Part shown: positions 1 to 9,502 of the stretch, piece by piece
Layout of the letters: the number at the start of each line of letters is the position of its first letter
Position numbering within the stretch: position 1 is the stretch's first letter
Assembly: GCA_902520195.1 (NCBI GenBank)
Contig: CABYND010000001.1
Coordinates: 124,001-188,000 of the forward strand
Source: Halieaceae bacterium
Lineage (GTDB): Bacteria > Pseudomonadota > Gammaproteobacteria > Pseudomonadales > Halieaceae
Reading direction: 5' to 3'
Length of the DNA stretch: 64,000 nt
The notes under the pieces: generated by a model
The model's input: the letters and a program-made list of their open reading frames with translations, nothing else
Database searches by the model: none
Told to the model about the DNA's origin: nothing
Made by a program: the position numbers and the translations under genes

Positions 1-1311
1 GTCGTTGTACATCGCGGCCCCACTCACAAAGTTGAAGGGTCCGTCGAACTGGCTGGCCACTCGCAGCTCCAACTGGCTTGTCTCACGCGTGGTGTTTCGG
101 CTTGCGTCATACAGCGACGTGTAGGCCTCACCGGTATAGGTACTGGCGAGAATCTCGTCCTGGTCGCGCATCCCGGTGATGGCTTTGACGACATAGTTAC
201 CGAGGTCAAACTCCATATTCAAATAGATGCCGTCAGCATCAATCTGGTGACCGCTGGCCATATCAATCGCTTTGGTCTGGGTATAGCTCTGGCCGGTAAT
301 GAAGGGATCGCTGATGCCTTGATCCTGCCAGCCCGGGAATCCGATAATGGGCCAGATATAGCCCTCGCCTGAAGGAGTATCGTTGGCGGTGGCAGGCGTT
401 TCTGAGTCATCATCAACGTGCTCAAAGATCAAGTCTGCCGCCATCCAGTCGTTGGGTTCCCAGCGGAACTTCAACTTGCCTGCTAGCACGTCTTTACCGC
501 CAATGTTCCGACCATCTCCTGTGGTGGGATAGGTCGAACGAATGCTATCAGTGGACGGTGAATTGGGGTCACCCGTGACTTCACTACAGGCAAAGCACAA
601 AAGGTCGCCGCCCATAGGCTTCGTATTCGACCAGTAGCCATCGGTGTAGTCGCGGATCACAGACAATCGGGCTGCCAAAGTGTCACCCAATGGGACATTG
701 ATCGCGAACTTGAACTTCTCAATATCGCTGTCATTACTGGTGAACTGACCATAATTCACTTCGAACCTACCAGCGAGCTCCCCACCCACCTCGGGCTTGA
801 TAGTGGTGAAGGCGATCGCGCCGCCCGTAGTATTCTTACCAAACAGCGTGCCCTGTGGGCCGCGGAAAATTTCGACCTGTTCTATGTCAAAGATCTCAAC
901 AAACTGCGACTGCACGTGGTTGAACGCGTAGTCATCAACCGTCAAACCCACCGACGGATCCTTGGTCACCAGAATTGAGATAAAGCCCGTGCCGCGCATG
1001 CCACCACCGATCGCGTTGAAGCCGTTCTGCGGTGTGAGCGTCACGTTGGGAGAGAGCTGCGCCAGCTCGGTCACGTCATTCTGGAAGGTTTTCTCCAGCT
1101 GCGCCGCGGTAATGGTGCTGACCGCAATCGGCAGATCCTGCTGGGACACGTCGCGCTTGGTACCCGTTACGATAACCTCTTCCAGCGCCGAGGCAGTCAC
1201 CTCGCCATCATCTTGAGCCAGTGCAGGCAGTGCCTGTGAAGCGATGGCGACTGCTAGAGACAGCGCCATTTTGCGAGCGGGAAACCGCCCGAATCGGGTT
1301 TTGGTCGTCAT
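1..1311 (-). CDS. TonB-dependent receptor, N-terminal 437 residues (runs off the left edge)
   Basis: Outer-membrane active-transport receptor for an unknown ligand, powered by TonB-ExbBD. The reverse frame opens with ATG at 1311, gives a signal peptide ending near PALAQD, then a TonB-box/plug start (EEVIVTGTKRDVSQQDLP) and a plug domain with the usual IEQVEIFRGPQGTLFGKNTTGG signature, followed by the first barrel strands. The frame is still open at base 1, so the C-terminal barrel lies outside the window. It is divergent from the M24 peptidase gene, with a 160-bp gap that could hold both promoters. The family is certain; the substrate cannot be told from sequence. Confidence 0.93.
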   Translation of the reverse strand, partial: MTTKTRFGRFPARKMALSLAVAIASQALPALAQDDGEVTASALEEVIVTGTKRDVSQQDLPIAVSTITAAQLEKTFQNDVTELAQLSPNVTLTPQNGFNAIGGGMRGTGFISILVTKDPSVGLTVDDYAFNHVQSQFVEIFDIEQVEIFRGPQGTLFGKNTTGGAIAFTTIKPEVGGELAGRFEVNYGQFTSNDSDIEKFKFAINVPLGDTLAARLSVIRDYTDGYWSNTKPMGGDLLCFACSEVTGDPNSPSTDSIRSTYPTTGDGRNIGGKDVLAGKLKFRWEPNDWMAADLIFEHVDDDSETPATANDTPSGEGYIWPIIGFPGWQDQGISDPFITGQSYTQTKAIDMASGHQIDADGIYLNMEFDLGNYVVKAITGMRDQDEILASTYTGEAYTSLYDASRNTTRETSQLELRVASQFDGPFNFVSGAAMYND

Positions 1312-1473
1312 GGCATGTTCCTGTTGTGTTTTTTTAATGTATTGCGGCGCTAACACCAGTGGTGTCGCGGCTCAAGCCGCTTGCTGAACGCCAACAAGTA
1401 TCAGAATACTGCTAAAATTTTGTCCGTACAAGCACCCAAAAAATGACAAAAACGGGGCTTGGTTGGAGGGGAA

Positions 1474-2742
1474 ATGAACAGTTATTTGCAGAAAATAGGC
1501 CGCATCCGGGCTCAGTTGGCATCAGAGGGCGCCGCCGGGGCGGTACTTAGCACACCTGACAATATTTTTTATGCCACCGGATTCAGCTCCGTCATGGACG
1601 GCTGGCATTTGGTGGAACCGATCGCCGCGGTTTTTGTCCCCGCCGATGCGGCATCGCCAGTGGTCCTGATACTGCCCGAAGCCAGTGTGATCTCACCCAT
1701 TGTCTCCGAGCGCGGCGGGCACCCGGTCCACTTCGACCGACTAGCCACCTTCGACATGCTGAATTTCTGTGAGACCGCGCGCGCCGAAGATGCCCATCTA
1801 GCACTGCCCAAGGACCTGCTGGCTGAGCTGGGCGGCGTCATGGAGCAAGTTGAGGGTCAGTGCGAACCCGACATCATTCACAGCATCGCAGCCTGTCTGT
1901 CACGTCATGTATCCAAGAGGGAGCAGATTCTGTTTGATGACCTTCGCGTGGCCGCGCGGGTCGAAGCTTTAGCGGGACAGGCATCAGGCGATGCGTTGGA
2001 TGCCATGTTCGCCGCACGGGCGGTGAAAACCGCAGACGAGCTCGACACGCTCCGCGAGAGCGGGCAGATCGCGGATGCCATCATGGCCTACACCATGTCG
2101 CAGCTGGGCGTCGGAAAAAGCTGGAGCGATGTCGAGAAGCAGGTCGCGCACTTCATGATCGACCACGATGTGGATCCCTTGCCGGGCAGCCCCATGCTGT
2201 TTGGCGGCACCTATGATCTGGTCTTCCGACCTGATCTGTTTCGCACGCCGGTCAGCCGTCCCTTCGAGGGGGGAGAAATTGCCATTCTCGAAACCCAGGG
2301 GCGGTACAAAAACTTTTGGATCGACATCAACCGCACCGCCTATATCGGCCCTGCCACCAACGCCTATCGCGATCAGTTTGCCGCAGTGAGAGAGATCTTT
2401 GACACCATCAGCGCGCGCCTCGCGCCCGGGGTCAACACGGCGGAAATCTGCGCCTTTAGTGAGATACCGGCAGCGCAGCGCCTCGACCCGCCAGAAAAAC
2501 TGCTGGTGGTGGCGCACTCTGTGGGTCTGGTCCCACTGGAAAGCCCTGTGAGATACCCGGGCACGGGACTCCACGGCGCGAAAGAGGGTTTCACCGTGGA
2601 ACAAGGCATGGTGATCAGTATCGACTGCCTGTACTTCGGCAGCGGGCTGGGACCATCCCACATGGAAAACGTTTTTATTGTGAACGAGAGCGGCGCTGAA
2701 CCGCTGTATCGCTTCCCGCTGGATTTGGCCGAAACCGCCTGA
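1474..2742 (+). CDS. M24 (pita-bread fold) peptidase-like protein
   Basis: Creatinase/Xaa-Pro dipeptidase-type fold: a creatinase N-terminal domain (about 1-150, with STPDNIFYATGF) and a C-terminal M24 domain. ATG at 1474 is chosen because GGAGG lies 4 nt upstream; an in-frame TTG at 1459 is possible but weaker. The metal ligand set looks altered. Where the family usually has D-D-H-E-E, this protein shows E near 272 (ILETQ), D near 283 (WIDINRT), H near 347 (VAHSVGL), D near 383 (SIDCL) and E near 397 (HMENV). It may be a hydrolase with a changed metal site or a non-peptidase member. It does not show DddP-type DMSP lyase sequence features. Substrate unknown. Confidence 0.85.
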   Translation: MNSYLQKIGRIRAQLASEGAAGAVLSTPDNIFYATGFSSVMDGWHLVEPIAAVFVPADAASPVVLILPEASVISPIVSERGGHPVHFDRLATFDMLNFCETARAEDAHLALPKDLLAELGGVMEQVEGQCEPDIIHSIAACLSRHVSKREQILFDDLRVAARVEALAGQASGDALDAMFAARAVKTADELDTLRESGQIADAIMAYTMSQLGVGKSWSDVEKQVAHFMIDHDVDPLPGSPMLFGGTYDLVFRPDLFRTPVSRPFEGGEIAILETQGRYKNFWIDINRTAYIGPATNAYRDQFAAVREIFDTISARLAPGVNTAEICAFSEIPAAQRLDPPEKLLVVAHSVGLVPLESPVRYPGTGLHGAKEGFTVEQGMVISIDCLYFGSGLGPSHMENVFIVNESGAEPLYRFPLDLAETA

Positions 2743-2756
2743 CGCTGCCGGCCTGA

Positions 2757-3680
2757 CTAGCCGCGTTGCCTGAGGTGGTAGCCAAACCGGGGGAACCACA
2801 CCTGAGCAGCCTCGCCGGATATCGGCTCCACGCCCAGCACCACCTGCTCATGATCCACCGCAAGTAGACGACCCGATGCGCTACCGCGATCGGCTGACCC
2901 CGCAGCAATATCAACCACCTCGCCAACCCATGGGGCCAAAGGCTCCTGATCCGGGGTGTCGGGGAGCAGCCTCGCCGGCCCATCTTTTAAGCTCTGCCAC
3001 GCGACGTCGATCTTTACATCCTCTCGATCACCCGTGCCCAACGCCGACACGCGCTCATACCAGTCAGTCAGTCGCGGGAAGGTCTCCACAATCGGCATCA
3101 GCGCGGGTAACGCGCTGTGGATCATCCACACCATCCCCCAGACGTGAATATCGCAGCTATCCGCCTGTGCGCCGCCCAAAAAATCTTGATCCAGGCTCAG
3201 CTGAGCCTCGACGGTCCCGAGGTACGCCCGCACCTGACTGCGGCGATCAGGGTCGGAGACATCGAGCGTGTCGAAATCGACATCTGGGAAGACCCGCTTA
3301 CGATCGGCCAGGAAATCGGCATCCCACTCGCTCTGGTAAGCCGCCAGCGCCGCGTGCAGGAGCGGCGTGAACAGCCGCTCGCCCCAGGCGTAAAGGGCCG
3401 CTTCTCGCAAACCACCCTGTGCGTTGATCGCCGGGCCACTGTCATCAAACTCGTCTAGCGCGCGCGCAATCATCCAGTTGTCGATGAACACATCCCGGCC
3501 GATCTGCAACACCGGGGTGCCGCGATAGCCGCCGGTGAGTGCCTCGACATCGGGCTTCGGCGCAATCATGGGCATCTCCACGCTCTGCCAAGACAGCTCT
3601 TTAAGCCCCATCATCTTCTGCGCCTTTTGCGAGAACGGGGAGATATCGTAGTGATGCAAAATCAGAGTGGGGCTGGCCAT
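2757..3680 (-). CDS. Glutathione S-transferase-like protein
   Basis: 307 residues. A thioredoxin-fold GST N-terminal domain begins at once (LHHYDISPFSQKAQKMMGLK, with SPFSQK in place of the SPFCxKV active-site motif, so Ser rather than Cys). It continues with the cis-Pro region GTPVLQIG and an all-alpha C-terminal domain. The start at 3680 is preferred because a longer frame adds 26 residues with no GST similarity. The last ~60 residues (from about 250) extend beyond a normal GST and read like a small beta domain. The gene converges on the M24 gene 14 bp away. Likely cytosolic; substrate unknown. Confidence 0.8.
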   Translation of the reverse strand: MASPTLILHHYDISPFSQKAQKMMGLKELSWQSVEMPMIAPKPDVEALTGGYRGTPVLQIGRDVFIDNWMIARALDEFDDSGPAINAQGGLREAALYAWGERLFTPLLHAALAAYQSEWDADFLADRKRVFPDVDFDTLDVSDPDRRSQVRAYLGTVEAQLSLDQDFLGGAQADSCDIHVWGMVWMIHSALPALMPIVETFPRLTDWYERVSALGTGDREDVKIDVAWQSLKDGPARLLPDTPDQEPLAPWVGEVVDIAAGSADRGSASGRLLAVDHEQVVLGVEPISGEAAQVWFPRFGYHLRQRG

Positions 3681-3799
3681 GTTGATGATCCCTGTGAGCG
3701 CTTGCAAACCCTGACGCCGCGCGGTGGTGGCGTCAAGGCCCCACATATCACCCGGCAAAAAATTTGAGGCGCCCGCTGATCAACCGCTAAGCTTGTGTC

Positions 3800-4642
3800 A
3801 TGGACGCCTTGACCACCTTCTCGAGGGTTGTGAGTGAAGCCACCTCCCTGCTGGGAGAGTCAGGCTTTGCACCCGCATTGGGTAACGGCATTCGCGCACT
3901 GATCGAGGCGGATGACGTGTCCCTGATCCGCTATCCCGATGCAGGTCCCCCCGTGATCGAATACACCCTCCCCCCCAAGCGCCGGGGCAAAACGACGCTG
4001 GACCGCTATGTCAAGGGGCCATTTCTGCTGGATCCTTTTTACCGGGCAGCACAGGTTGATGAGCACTTTGGCGTGTTCCGTCTTCGCGACCTCGCACCGA
4101 GTGGCTTCAAGGAAAGCGAGTACTTTCGTACCTGGTACCACGAATGTGGGTTTCAAGATGAGTGTGGGCTACTGATCGAGCTGGACAGCGGCGCCCTGAA
4201 CCTTGCGCTCGGAATGACCGGCAGTAGCCGCCGTTTCTCGAAGCGCCAAGTAGACCGGCTCGAGGCGGTGTGCCCGGCAGTGGAATCCCTGGTGCGCCGC
4301 CACTGGAACCCGCTGACACCGGTCGCTGAATCCGCTGACCTGCGCACGCGTCTGCAGGAGGCCCTCGGCGCCTTTGGCTCATCGGTACTCACGCGCCGCG
4401 AGCAGCAGGTGATCGAGTTGGTGCTGCTTGGCAACAGCACGCGGCTCGTGGCCGACAAACTGGGCATCTCTGCGGAGACGGTCAAACTACATCGAAAGCA
4501 CGCCTACGCGAAGCTGGATATCTCGTCTCAGGCTGAGCTGTTTTATCTCTTCGTGGATGCCCTGGCCAGCCAAACAGGGGATAGCGGTGCAGACCCGCTG
4601 ACCAGCTATCACCACCAAAGCAAGGCGGGCAAGCCGGCATGA
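3800..4642 (+). CDS. LuxR-family transcriptional regulator
   Basis: 280-residue cytosolic DNA-binding regulator. The N-terminal ~170 residues form a GAF/autoinducer-like sensor region with an LLDPFYRAA segment typical of marine LuxR relatives. The C-terminal LuxR helix-turn-helix occupies about 195-260 (LTRREQQVIELV, then ISAETVKLHRKHAYAKL). I do not see the full set of conserved acyl-homoserine-lactone contacts, so the ligand is open. The gene overlaps the sulfotransferase by 4 nt (ATGA), so the two are translationally coupled and the regulator may control that gene or the receptor downstream. Confidence 0.88.
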   Translation: MDALTTFSRVVSEATSLLGESGFAPALGNGIRALIEADDVSLIRYPDAGPPVIEYTLPPKRRGKTTLDRYVKGPFLLDPFYRAAQVDEHFGVFRLRDLAPSGFKESEYFRTWYHECGFQDECGLLIELDSGALNLALGMTGSSRRFSKRQVDRLEAVCPAVESLVRRHWNPLTPVAESADLRTRLQEALGAFGSSVLTRREQQVIELVLLGNSTRLVADKLGISAETVKLHRKHAYAKLDISSQAELFYLFVDALASQTGDSGADPLTSYHHQSKAGKPA

Positions 4643-6219
4643 CCAACGCCGAGCAAGACCTGTCCCTGCTTCTACAAGAAGGCTTTGAAGCGCTGAACCT
4701 TGGCCAGCTGGATGTCGCGGCCAAGGCCTGCCAAAGCGCGCTGTCGCAACGCCCTGACCTCGCCCCCGCTCATTTCCTCGTCGGCCTCGTGGCAGTCGAA
4801 GGAGACGAGCGCCGTGTCGCTCACGAAGCGTTCAAATCCGTGGTCAAGATTGACCGGAATCATGCGGCAGCGTGGGCGCAGCTGGCGCGCCTCAACGCCA
4901 CCGAAGGGCGCATTGCACTCGCTGAATCCGCCTTAAAAGAGGTGCGCCGCATTCAACCCTCTGACCCAGCAGTACTGGACCTCACCGGCACCGTGCTCAA
5001 CCAGCTGGGCGAATACGAGACCGCCAAGGCCTTTTTTGCCCGGGTGAATCAACAGGCGCCAGGCAAAACCGGCTACATGATGAATCTGGCCAACGCATTG
5101 GTATTTAACGGCGATATCGATGAGGCGGCCGATCTGTTTAAAGAGGTCATTCGCCTCGACCCGCGGAGTGCCCAGAGCCACTGGGGGCTGGCCAATGCCG
5201 TGAAAGCAAAGGACGGCCAGCACATCCTGCAGATGCGCGCGCTGACGGAGCAGTACCCTAACAATCCGCGAGCGCGGGGCTTCCTCTATTACGCCATCGG
5301 GAAAGAGTGCGAAGACCTGCAGGACTGGGAGGGTGCTTTCGAGGCTTTCTCGGCGGGCGCCACAGCGCGGCGACAAACCGTCGAATTCGACGAGGCAGCT
5401 GAAGTGGCGATGTTCGAGTTGATTCGCGAGCGCTTTACCGCGGCATGGTTAGCTGAACAGCCTGCAGGTAATCCTGACGACTCACCAATTTTTGTGTTGG
5501 GTCAGCCGCGGACCGGGACGACGCTGATCGAGCGCGTGATCACCAGCCACTCGCAGGTGCACTCAGCCGGGGAATTACAACAGTTTGGCCTCGCAACGCG
5601 CCGCGTCTCAAAGCATATCGACCGGCGCCGGTTCTCAGCAGCGCTCTTTGATGCCGCCGCCAAGGCGGATCCGCGCGCCATTGGCGATATGTACCTTCAA
5701 ACGAGCGCGCGTATGCAGGGCAAAACGCCCCGGTTTGTCGACAAGCTGCCGGCGAACTACCTGCACCTGCCGCTGATTCTCGCCGCGCTGCCCAATGCGC
5801 GGATCGTGCATCTTGTGAGAGGGCCAATGGACGCCTGCTTCGCCAGCTTCAAACAGTTGTTCGCCGATGCCTATTTGCATTCCTACGAGCAGCAGGAAAT
5901 GGCGCGGCACCACATTCGCTACCGCCAATTGATGGATCACTATCGACAGGCATTCCCGGAACGCTTCATCGATATCAAGTACGAGGATGCGGCACGGAAT
6001 CTTGAGCCTCATGCCAGAGCCCTGATTGGCGCGCTGGGCCTTCATTGGGAGGACGCCTGTCTCAATTTCCACGAGAGCGATGCGGGTGTCGCCACCGCCA
6101 GCGCCGTGCAGGTGAGGGAGCCTGCCCACACTCGATCAATCGGGCGTTGGCGGCAATACGAGAACCAGCTCGCCCCGATGTCCGAGACGTTAACTCAAGC
6201 GGGTGTGCCGCTGGACTGA
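4639..6219 (+). CDS. TPR-repeat sulfotransferase
   Basis: 526 residues. The N-terminal ~250 residues are TPR repeats (for example AAKACQSALSQRPDLAPAHF and a later EAADLFKEVIRLDPRSAQSH). The C-terminal ~250 residues form a sulfotransferase domain with the PAPS 5'-phosphosulfate loop GQPRTGTTLIERV near 285 and a 3'-phosphate region around IVHLVRGPMDACFASF. It would move sulfate from PAPS to an unknown acceptor; the TPR part probably holds the acceptor. The start ATG overlaps the stop of the LuxR gene. This architecture is common in marine proteobacteria. Confidence 0.9.
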   Translation: MTNAEQDLSLLLQEGFEALNLGQLDVAAKACQSALSQRPDLAPAHFLVGLVAVEGDERRVAHEAFKSVVKIDRNHAAAWAQLARLNATEGRIALAESALKEVRRIQPSDPAVLDLTGTVLNQLGEYETAKAFFARVNQQAPGKTGYMMNLANALVFNGDIDEAADLFKEVIRLDPRSAQSHWGLANAVKAKDGQHILQMRALTEQYPNNPRARGFLYYAIGKECEDLQDWEGAFEAFSAGATARRQTVEFDEAAEVAMFELIRERFTAAWLAEQPAGNPDDSPIFVLGQPRTGTTLIERVITSHSQVHSAGELQQFGLATRRVSKHIDRRRFSAALFDAAAKADPRAIGDMYLQTSARMQGKTPRFVDKLPANYLHLPLILAALPNARIVHLVRGPMDACFASFKQLFADAYLHSYEQQEMARHHIRYRQLMDHYRQAFPERFIDIKYEDAARNLEPHARALIGALGLHWEDACLNFHESDAGVATASAVQVREPAHTRSIGRWRQYENQLAPMSETLTQAGVPLD

Positions 6220-6390
6220 GGCCAAAACACCCTATCCAAGTACCCCTTCTGGGTGGGGGTATACACTGCGGCAATATCGAGCGAAACTTACTTGTTGGAG
6301 CGGTTTGTGCAGCACTGTGCCAGTAGTCAACGCGCAAAAGGCCATGAGCAGAGCTCCTCTAGCGCAAAAAAGGAACAACGGAGGCCCACC

Positions 6391-8757
6391 GTGAACTTTC
6401 CCCCGTCCCGAAATCGTTTTCACCGCCATTTACTGCCGCTCGCAGTCTCTGCTGCCGTCGGCACCACCGGTGTCGTCAGTGCACAGACCCTCGAAGAAGT
6501 GGTGGTTACCGCCACCAAGCGTGAAGAAAGCGTCATGGATGTGCCACTGGCGATTACCGCGTTATCCGGTAACTTCATCGCCGACACCAACCTCGACGAC
6601 GTGAAGGACCTGATCTCCTATACCCCGGGCGTGAGCGGTAACTCTCAGGACTCCTACATCGATGCGGTCAGCGTGCGTGGCGTCCGCACCCAGGACTTTG
6701 GCGTGGGTGGTGATCCTTCCACCGCCTTCTTCAAGAACGACCTCTATGAAGGACGCAACGGCGCGGTAGTGACCAGCCTCTATGACATTGAGCGGGCTGA
6801 AATTTTGCGCGGACCCCAGGGCTTCCTGTTTGGTCGAAACTCAATTGGTGGCGCGTTCAGCGTACACACCAACAAGGCACAGATCGGCAGCGGTGACGGG
6901 CACATCGATATCGATCTGGGTGAACGGGATCGCGCCTCTTTTGAAGGCGCCATCAATGTGCCGATGGGCGACAACTTCGCCATGCGATTTGCCGGTTACT
7001 ACTCTCAAGAAGACGGCTTCGCCAAAAATGTCTTTTCTGGCAAAGATGAGATCGAGCACGAAAAATGGGCAGTGCGATGGTCTGCCGCTTTTGAATCGGA
7101 CCGCCTGACTGTGCAAACCGTGGCGGAGTACGAGGAGCGGCGCCAAAGCGGCTCCATGTACCGCGCCATTGACACGGGCGACATTTGGGACGCCTTCGAC
7201 GCCTACATTGTCGATGACACCAGCCTAGCGGGTAGTAACGAGGAGCTCGATTCCGATATCAGCCAGGGAGAGAGTGATGACGCCGATATCCTGACCCTTG
7301 GTTTATTTATCGACTACGACCTGGGGTTTGCCACCCTCTCGTCCAACACCGGCTTCAAGGACCACGACTACTATTACAAAGAGGATTACGACGGCACGCC
7401 GCTGAGCATAAACAACTTCCAGTTCCAGCAGAGTGGTGAGTACTTTCAGCAGGAGCTACGCCTGACCTCTAACAGTGACGGGCCACTCAGTTGGTATACG
7501 GGTGTTTCCTACTACGACGAGGAGCTTGATGCCGATTTCAGCGCGATAGGTTCTGAGGACCTGATGTGCCAGTACTACCTGAACTACTACGCCGAATATT
7601 ACGGGTACGAATTCTATTCGGGCTGCAGCGACTACTACTACGACTTTTATCCCACGGCCGACGGCATGCTGACAGAGTCAGGCAAGATTAAGGGGAAATA
7701 CACTGGATGGGCGGCCTACGCCAACGTGGGCTTCGACATGACCGAGCAACTGAAGGTCGAGCTGGGTGTCCGCTACACCGAGGATAAAAAAGACTTCGGC
7801 ACATTGGTGGTTGAGCCCGATAGCTATCTGGGCCCTTACTTTACCTATGGTTTCTCTACGGATGATTACATCACCGATACTCAGAAATGGGATGACACGA
7901 CTTTCCGGGGGTTGGTGACCTACTCACCAACAGAGAACAGCATGATCTTTGCCAGCTACACCCAGGGCTTCAAGTCCGGCGGTTACGGTAGTTTCTGGAT
8001 TGAAGACGCCAATGGCAATGTCCCGGCGTACGAGACGGGCATCACCCAGAATAGTGGCTACCTGCCAGGCACCTTTGAACCAGAGACCGCCGACTCCTAC
8101 GAGATTGGTTTCAAGGCCAACTACCTCGACGGTCGCGGCAGCTTCGACGTGGTCTTCTTCCTGTACGAGTATCAGGACATGCAGGTGATCAACTACGTGG
8201 ATGTCGATTACGACAATGATGGCGTGGCAGACGCGTTCTCGGGAAGAGTGCTGAATGTTGGCCAGACCGATGGCGAAGGGGTGGAGCTCTCGACAACGGT
8301 GGCGCTTAACGACCACTGGACACTGTATCTCGCTGGCGGCTATCTGGATACCGAGGCGACAGGCCTGCAGGATATTTGCGGCCTTGAGGACGCCAATGGC
8401 TGTGAGGGCAGCTCCCTGTTCTGGGCGCCCGAAATCACTGCAGCAGGCAAGCTGGATGCCCGCTACCCGATGGGCAATGGCACCCTCACCGGCAGCTTTG
8501 AATTCTTCTATGAAGATGAGCGCGGCGGCAGCTGGGAGGCAAACCCCGAGGGCTACATCGACGCCTTCACTATCGCCAACCTGCGCGTTGGTTATGAGTC
8601 AGACAACAACTGGTACGTGCAGGCCTACGCCGAAAACGTCTTCGACGAGTTTACCTGGGACGGCTACAACGCCAATGGCGGTATTCTGCCTTCGCATTTC
8701 TTTGGTCCCATGCGGCCGCTCACCATCGGTGTGCGCGCTGGAATGAGTTGGGACTGA
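6391..8757 (+). CDS. TonB-dependent receptor
   Basis: About 788 residues. GTG at 6391 is chosen because GGAGG lies 6 nt upstream and gives a proper signal peptide (NRFHRHLLPLAVSAAV, cleaved near VSAQ) directly before the TonB-box region EEVVVTATKREESVMDVP; a longer open frame from 6253 has no such features. The plug domain has RAEILRGPQGFLFGRNSIGG and the barrel ends in a C-terminal strand (LTIGVRAGMSWD). The barrel carries an unusual Tyr-rich loop at about residues 385-427 bracketed by two Cys. Followed by a terminator. Ligand unknown; the LuxR and sulfotransferase genes upstream may be related. Confidence 0.93.
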   Translation: MNFPPSRNRFHRHLLPLAVSAAVGTTGVVSAQTLEEVVVTATKREESVMDVPLAITALSGNFIADTNLDDVKDLISYTPGVSGNSQDSYIDAVSVRGVRTQDFGVGGDPSTAFFKNDLYEGRNGAVVTSLYDIERAEILRGPQGFLFGRNSIGGAFSVHTNKAQIGSGDGHIDIDLGERDRASFEGAINVPMGDNFAMRFAGYYSQEDGFAKNVFSGKDEIEHEKWAVRWSAAFESDRLTVQTVAEYEERRQSGSMYRAIDTGDIWDAFDAYIVDDTSLAGSNEELDSDISQGESDDADILTLGLFIDYDLGFATLSSNTGFKDHDYYYKEDYDGTPLSINNFQFQQSGEYFQQELRLTSNSDGPLSWYTGVSYYDEELDADFSAIGSEDLMCQYYLNYYAEYYGYEFYSGCSDYYYDFYPTADGMLTESGKIKGKYTGWAAYANVGFDMTEQLKVELGVRYTEDKKDFGTLVVEPDSYLGPYFTYGFSTDDYITDTQKWDDTTFRGLVTYSPTENSMIFASYTQGFKSGGYGSFWIEDANGNVPAYETGITQNSGYLPGTFEPETADSYEIGFKANYLDGRGSFDVVFFLYEYQDMQVINYVDVDYDNDGVADAFSGRVLNVGQTDGEGVELSTTVALNDHWTLYLAGGYLDTEATGLQDICGLEDANGCEGSSLFWAPEITAAGKLDARYPMGNGTLTGSFEFFYEDERGGSWEANPEGYIDAFTIANLRVGYESDNNWYVQAYAENVFDEFTWDGYNANGGILPSHFFGPMRPLTIGVRAGMSWD

Positions 8758-8775
8758 GGGTCACGCTGATATAGA

Positions 8776-8803
8776 AACGCTGGCACTAGCCGGCGTTTTT
8801 TTA
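8776..8803 (+). terminator. Rho-independent terminator after the TonB-dependent receptor
   Basis: Stem CGCTGGC / GCCGGCG (one G-T pair) with a 4-nt loop, followed by seven T. It lies 20-45 bp after the receptor stop codon. Confidence 0.8.
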
Positions 8804-8839
8804 TTGCTTTTTAAGGCGCTTGTCTCGGGACGCTGTCAA

Positions 8840-9502
8840 TCAGAATAAAGCGACCGCCAATGTCTGTTCCGGCTGGCTGTTCTTCGCCAACTTTGATGTT
8901 GGCCCAATCAGCTGCGCTCTCAGCTCGGGTCGAGGCGTATCAGGATCAAGCCAAATCCCGCCAAACAGTGGCCCGAAATCACGATCTTCGATACTACCGA
9001 GCGGACTGCCGTTAAACCAGAACGCACTGTCACCCAACTCATTCAGCCCGAACACCAGATTGTCACCCTCAGTGATGTCGGGCCATAGGTCGCCCAATAA
9101 CCCTAACCATTCATTCAACCTACGATGGTTCCTGCCCTGCTCTCGCCACGCCTTCTCAGTCTCCTCGACAAGCTTGGCGGCGGGAATGTTTCGCAGATAG
9201 TGTAGAGACAGTCGGTAAGGTGCATCGCCCTGCCAATGACCGCTGGGCGTGAACAGTGCCGAGTCATACACCTCCCAGATCAATACCTTCAGACGCGCCT
9301 CGCCGACCAGCGGCCAAACGTCGGTAGCCAATGCCATGTCAGCAGTTATCGACCTACCTGATTGATCGGCAGCAGGAGGCGATTGCCCGGTCGCTGCGCT
9401 AGGGGGATCAGATGCCCGTAAAGCGTCTCCCGGCGCGGGGTCTGCGCCCAACGCGACCTTGGTCACAAGTAAAGACACCAACAGGAGGATTGAGATTTTC
9501 AT
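8840..9502 (-). CDS. Secreted chalcone isomerase-like domain protein
   Basis: 220 residues with an N-terminal signal peptide (ILLLVSLLVTKVALGADP), a low-complexity Pro/Ala/Ser linker to about residue 55, then a chalcone-isomerase-like domain (WPLVGEARLKVLIWEVYDSA, later GDNLVFGLNELG and PLFGGIWLD). Bacterial members of this family are mostly periplasmic and of unknown function, and are not thought to act on chalcones. It overlaps the DUF2878 gene by 4 nt, so the pair is one operon, a pairing known to recur in gammaproteobacteria. Confidence 0.8.
   Translation of the reverse strand: MKISILLLVSLLVTKVALGADPAPGDALRASDPPSAATGQSPPAADQSGRSITADMALATDVWPLVGEARLKVLIWEVYDSALFTPSGHWQGDAPYRLSLHYLRNIPAAKLVEETEKAWREQGRNHRRLNEWLGLLGDLWPDITEGDNLVFGLNELGDSAFWFNGSPLGSIEDRDFGPLFGGIWLDPDTPRPELRAQLIGPTSKLAKNSQPEQTLAVALF

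Noticed and set aside
1474-2742. DddP DMSP lyase
   Set aside because: DddP belongs to M24, but the characteristic DddP active-site spacing and N-terminal sequence are not seen here.
1984-2799. A 271-codon open frame antisense to the M24 gene
   Set aside because: It is the mirror of a gene with clear family motifs and has no recognisable protein features; GC-rich coding DNA commonly leaves such frames open.
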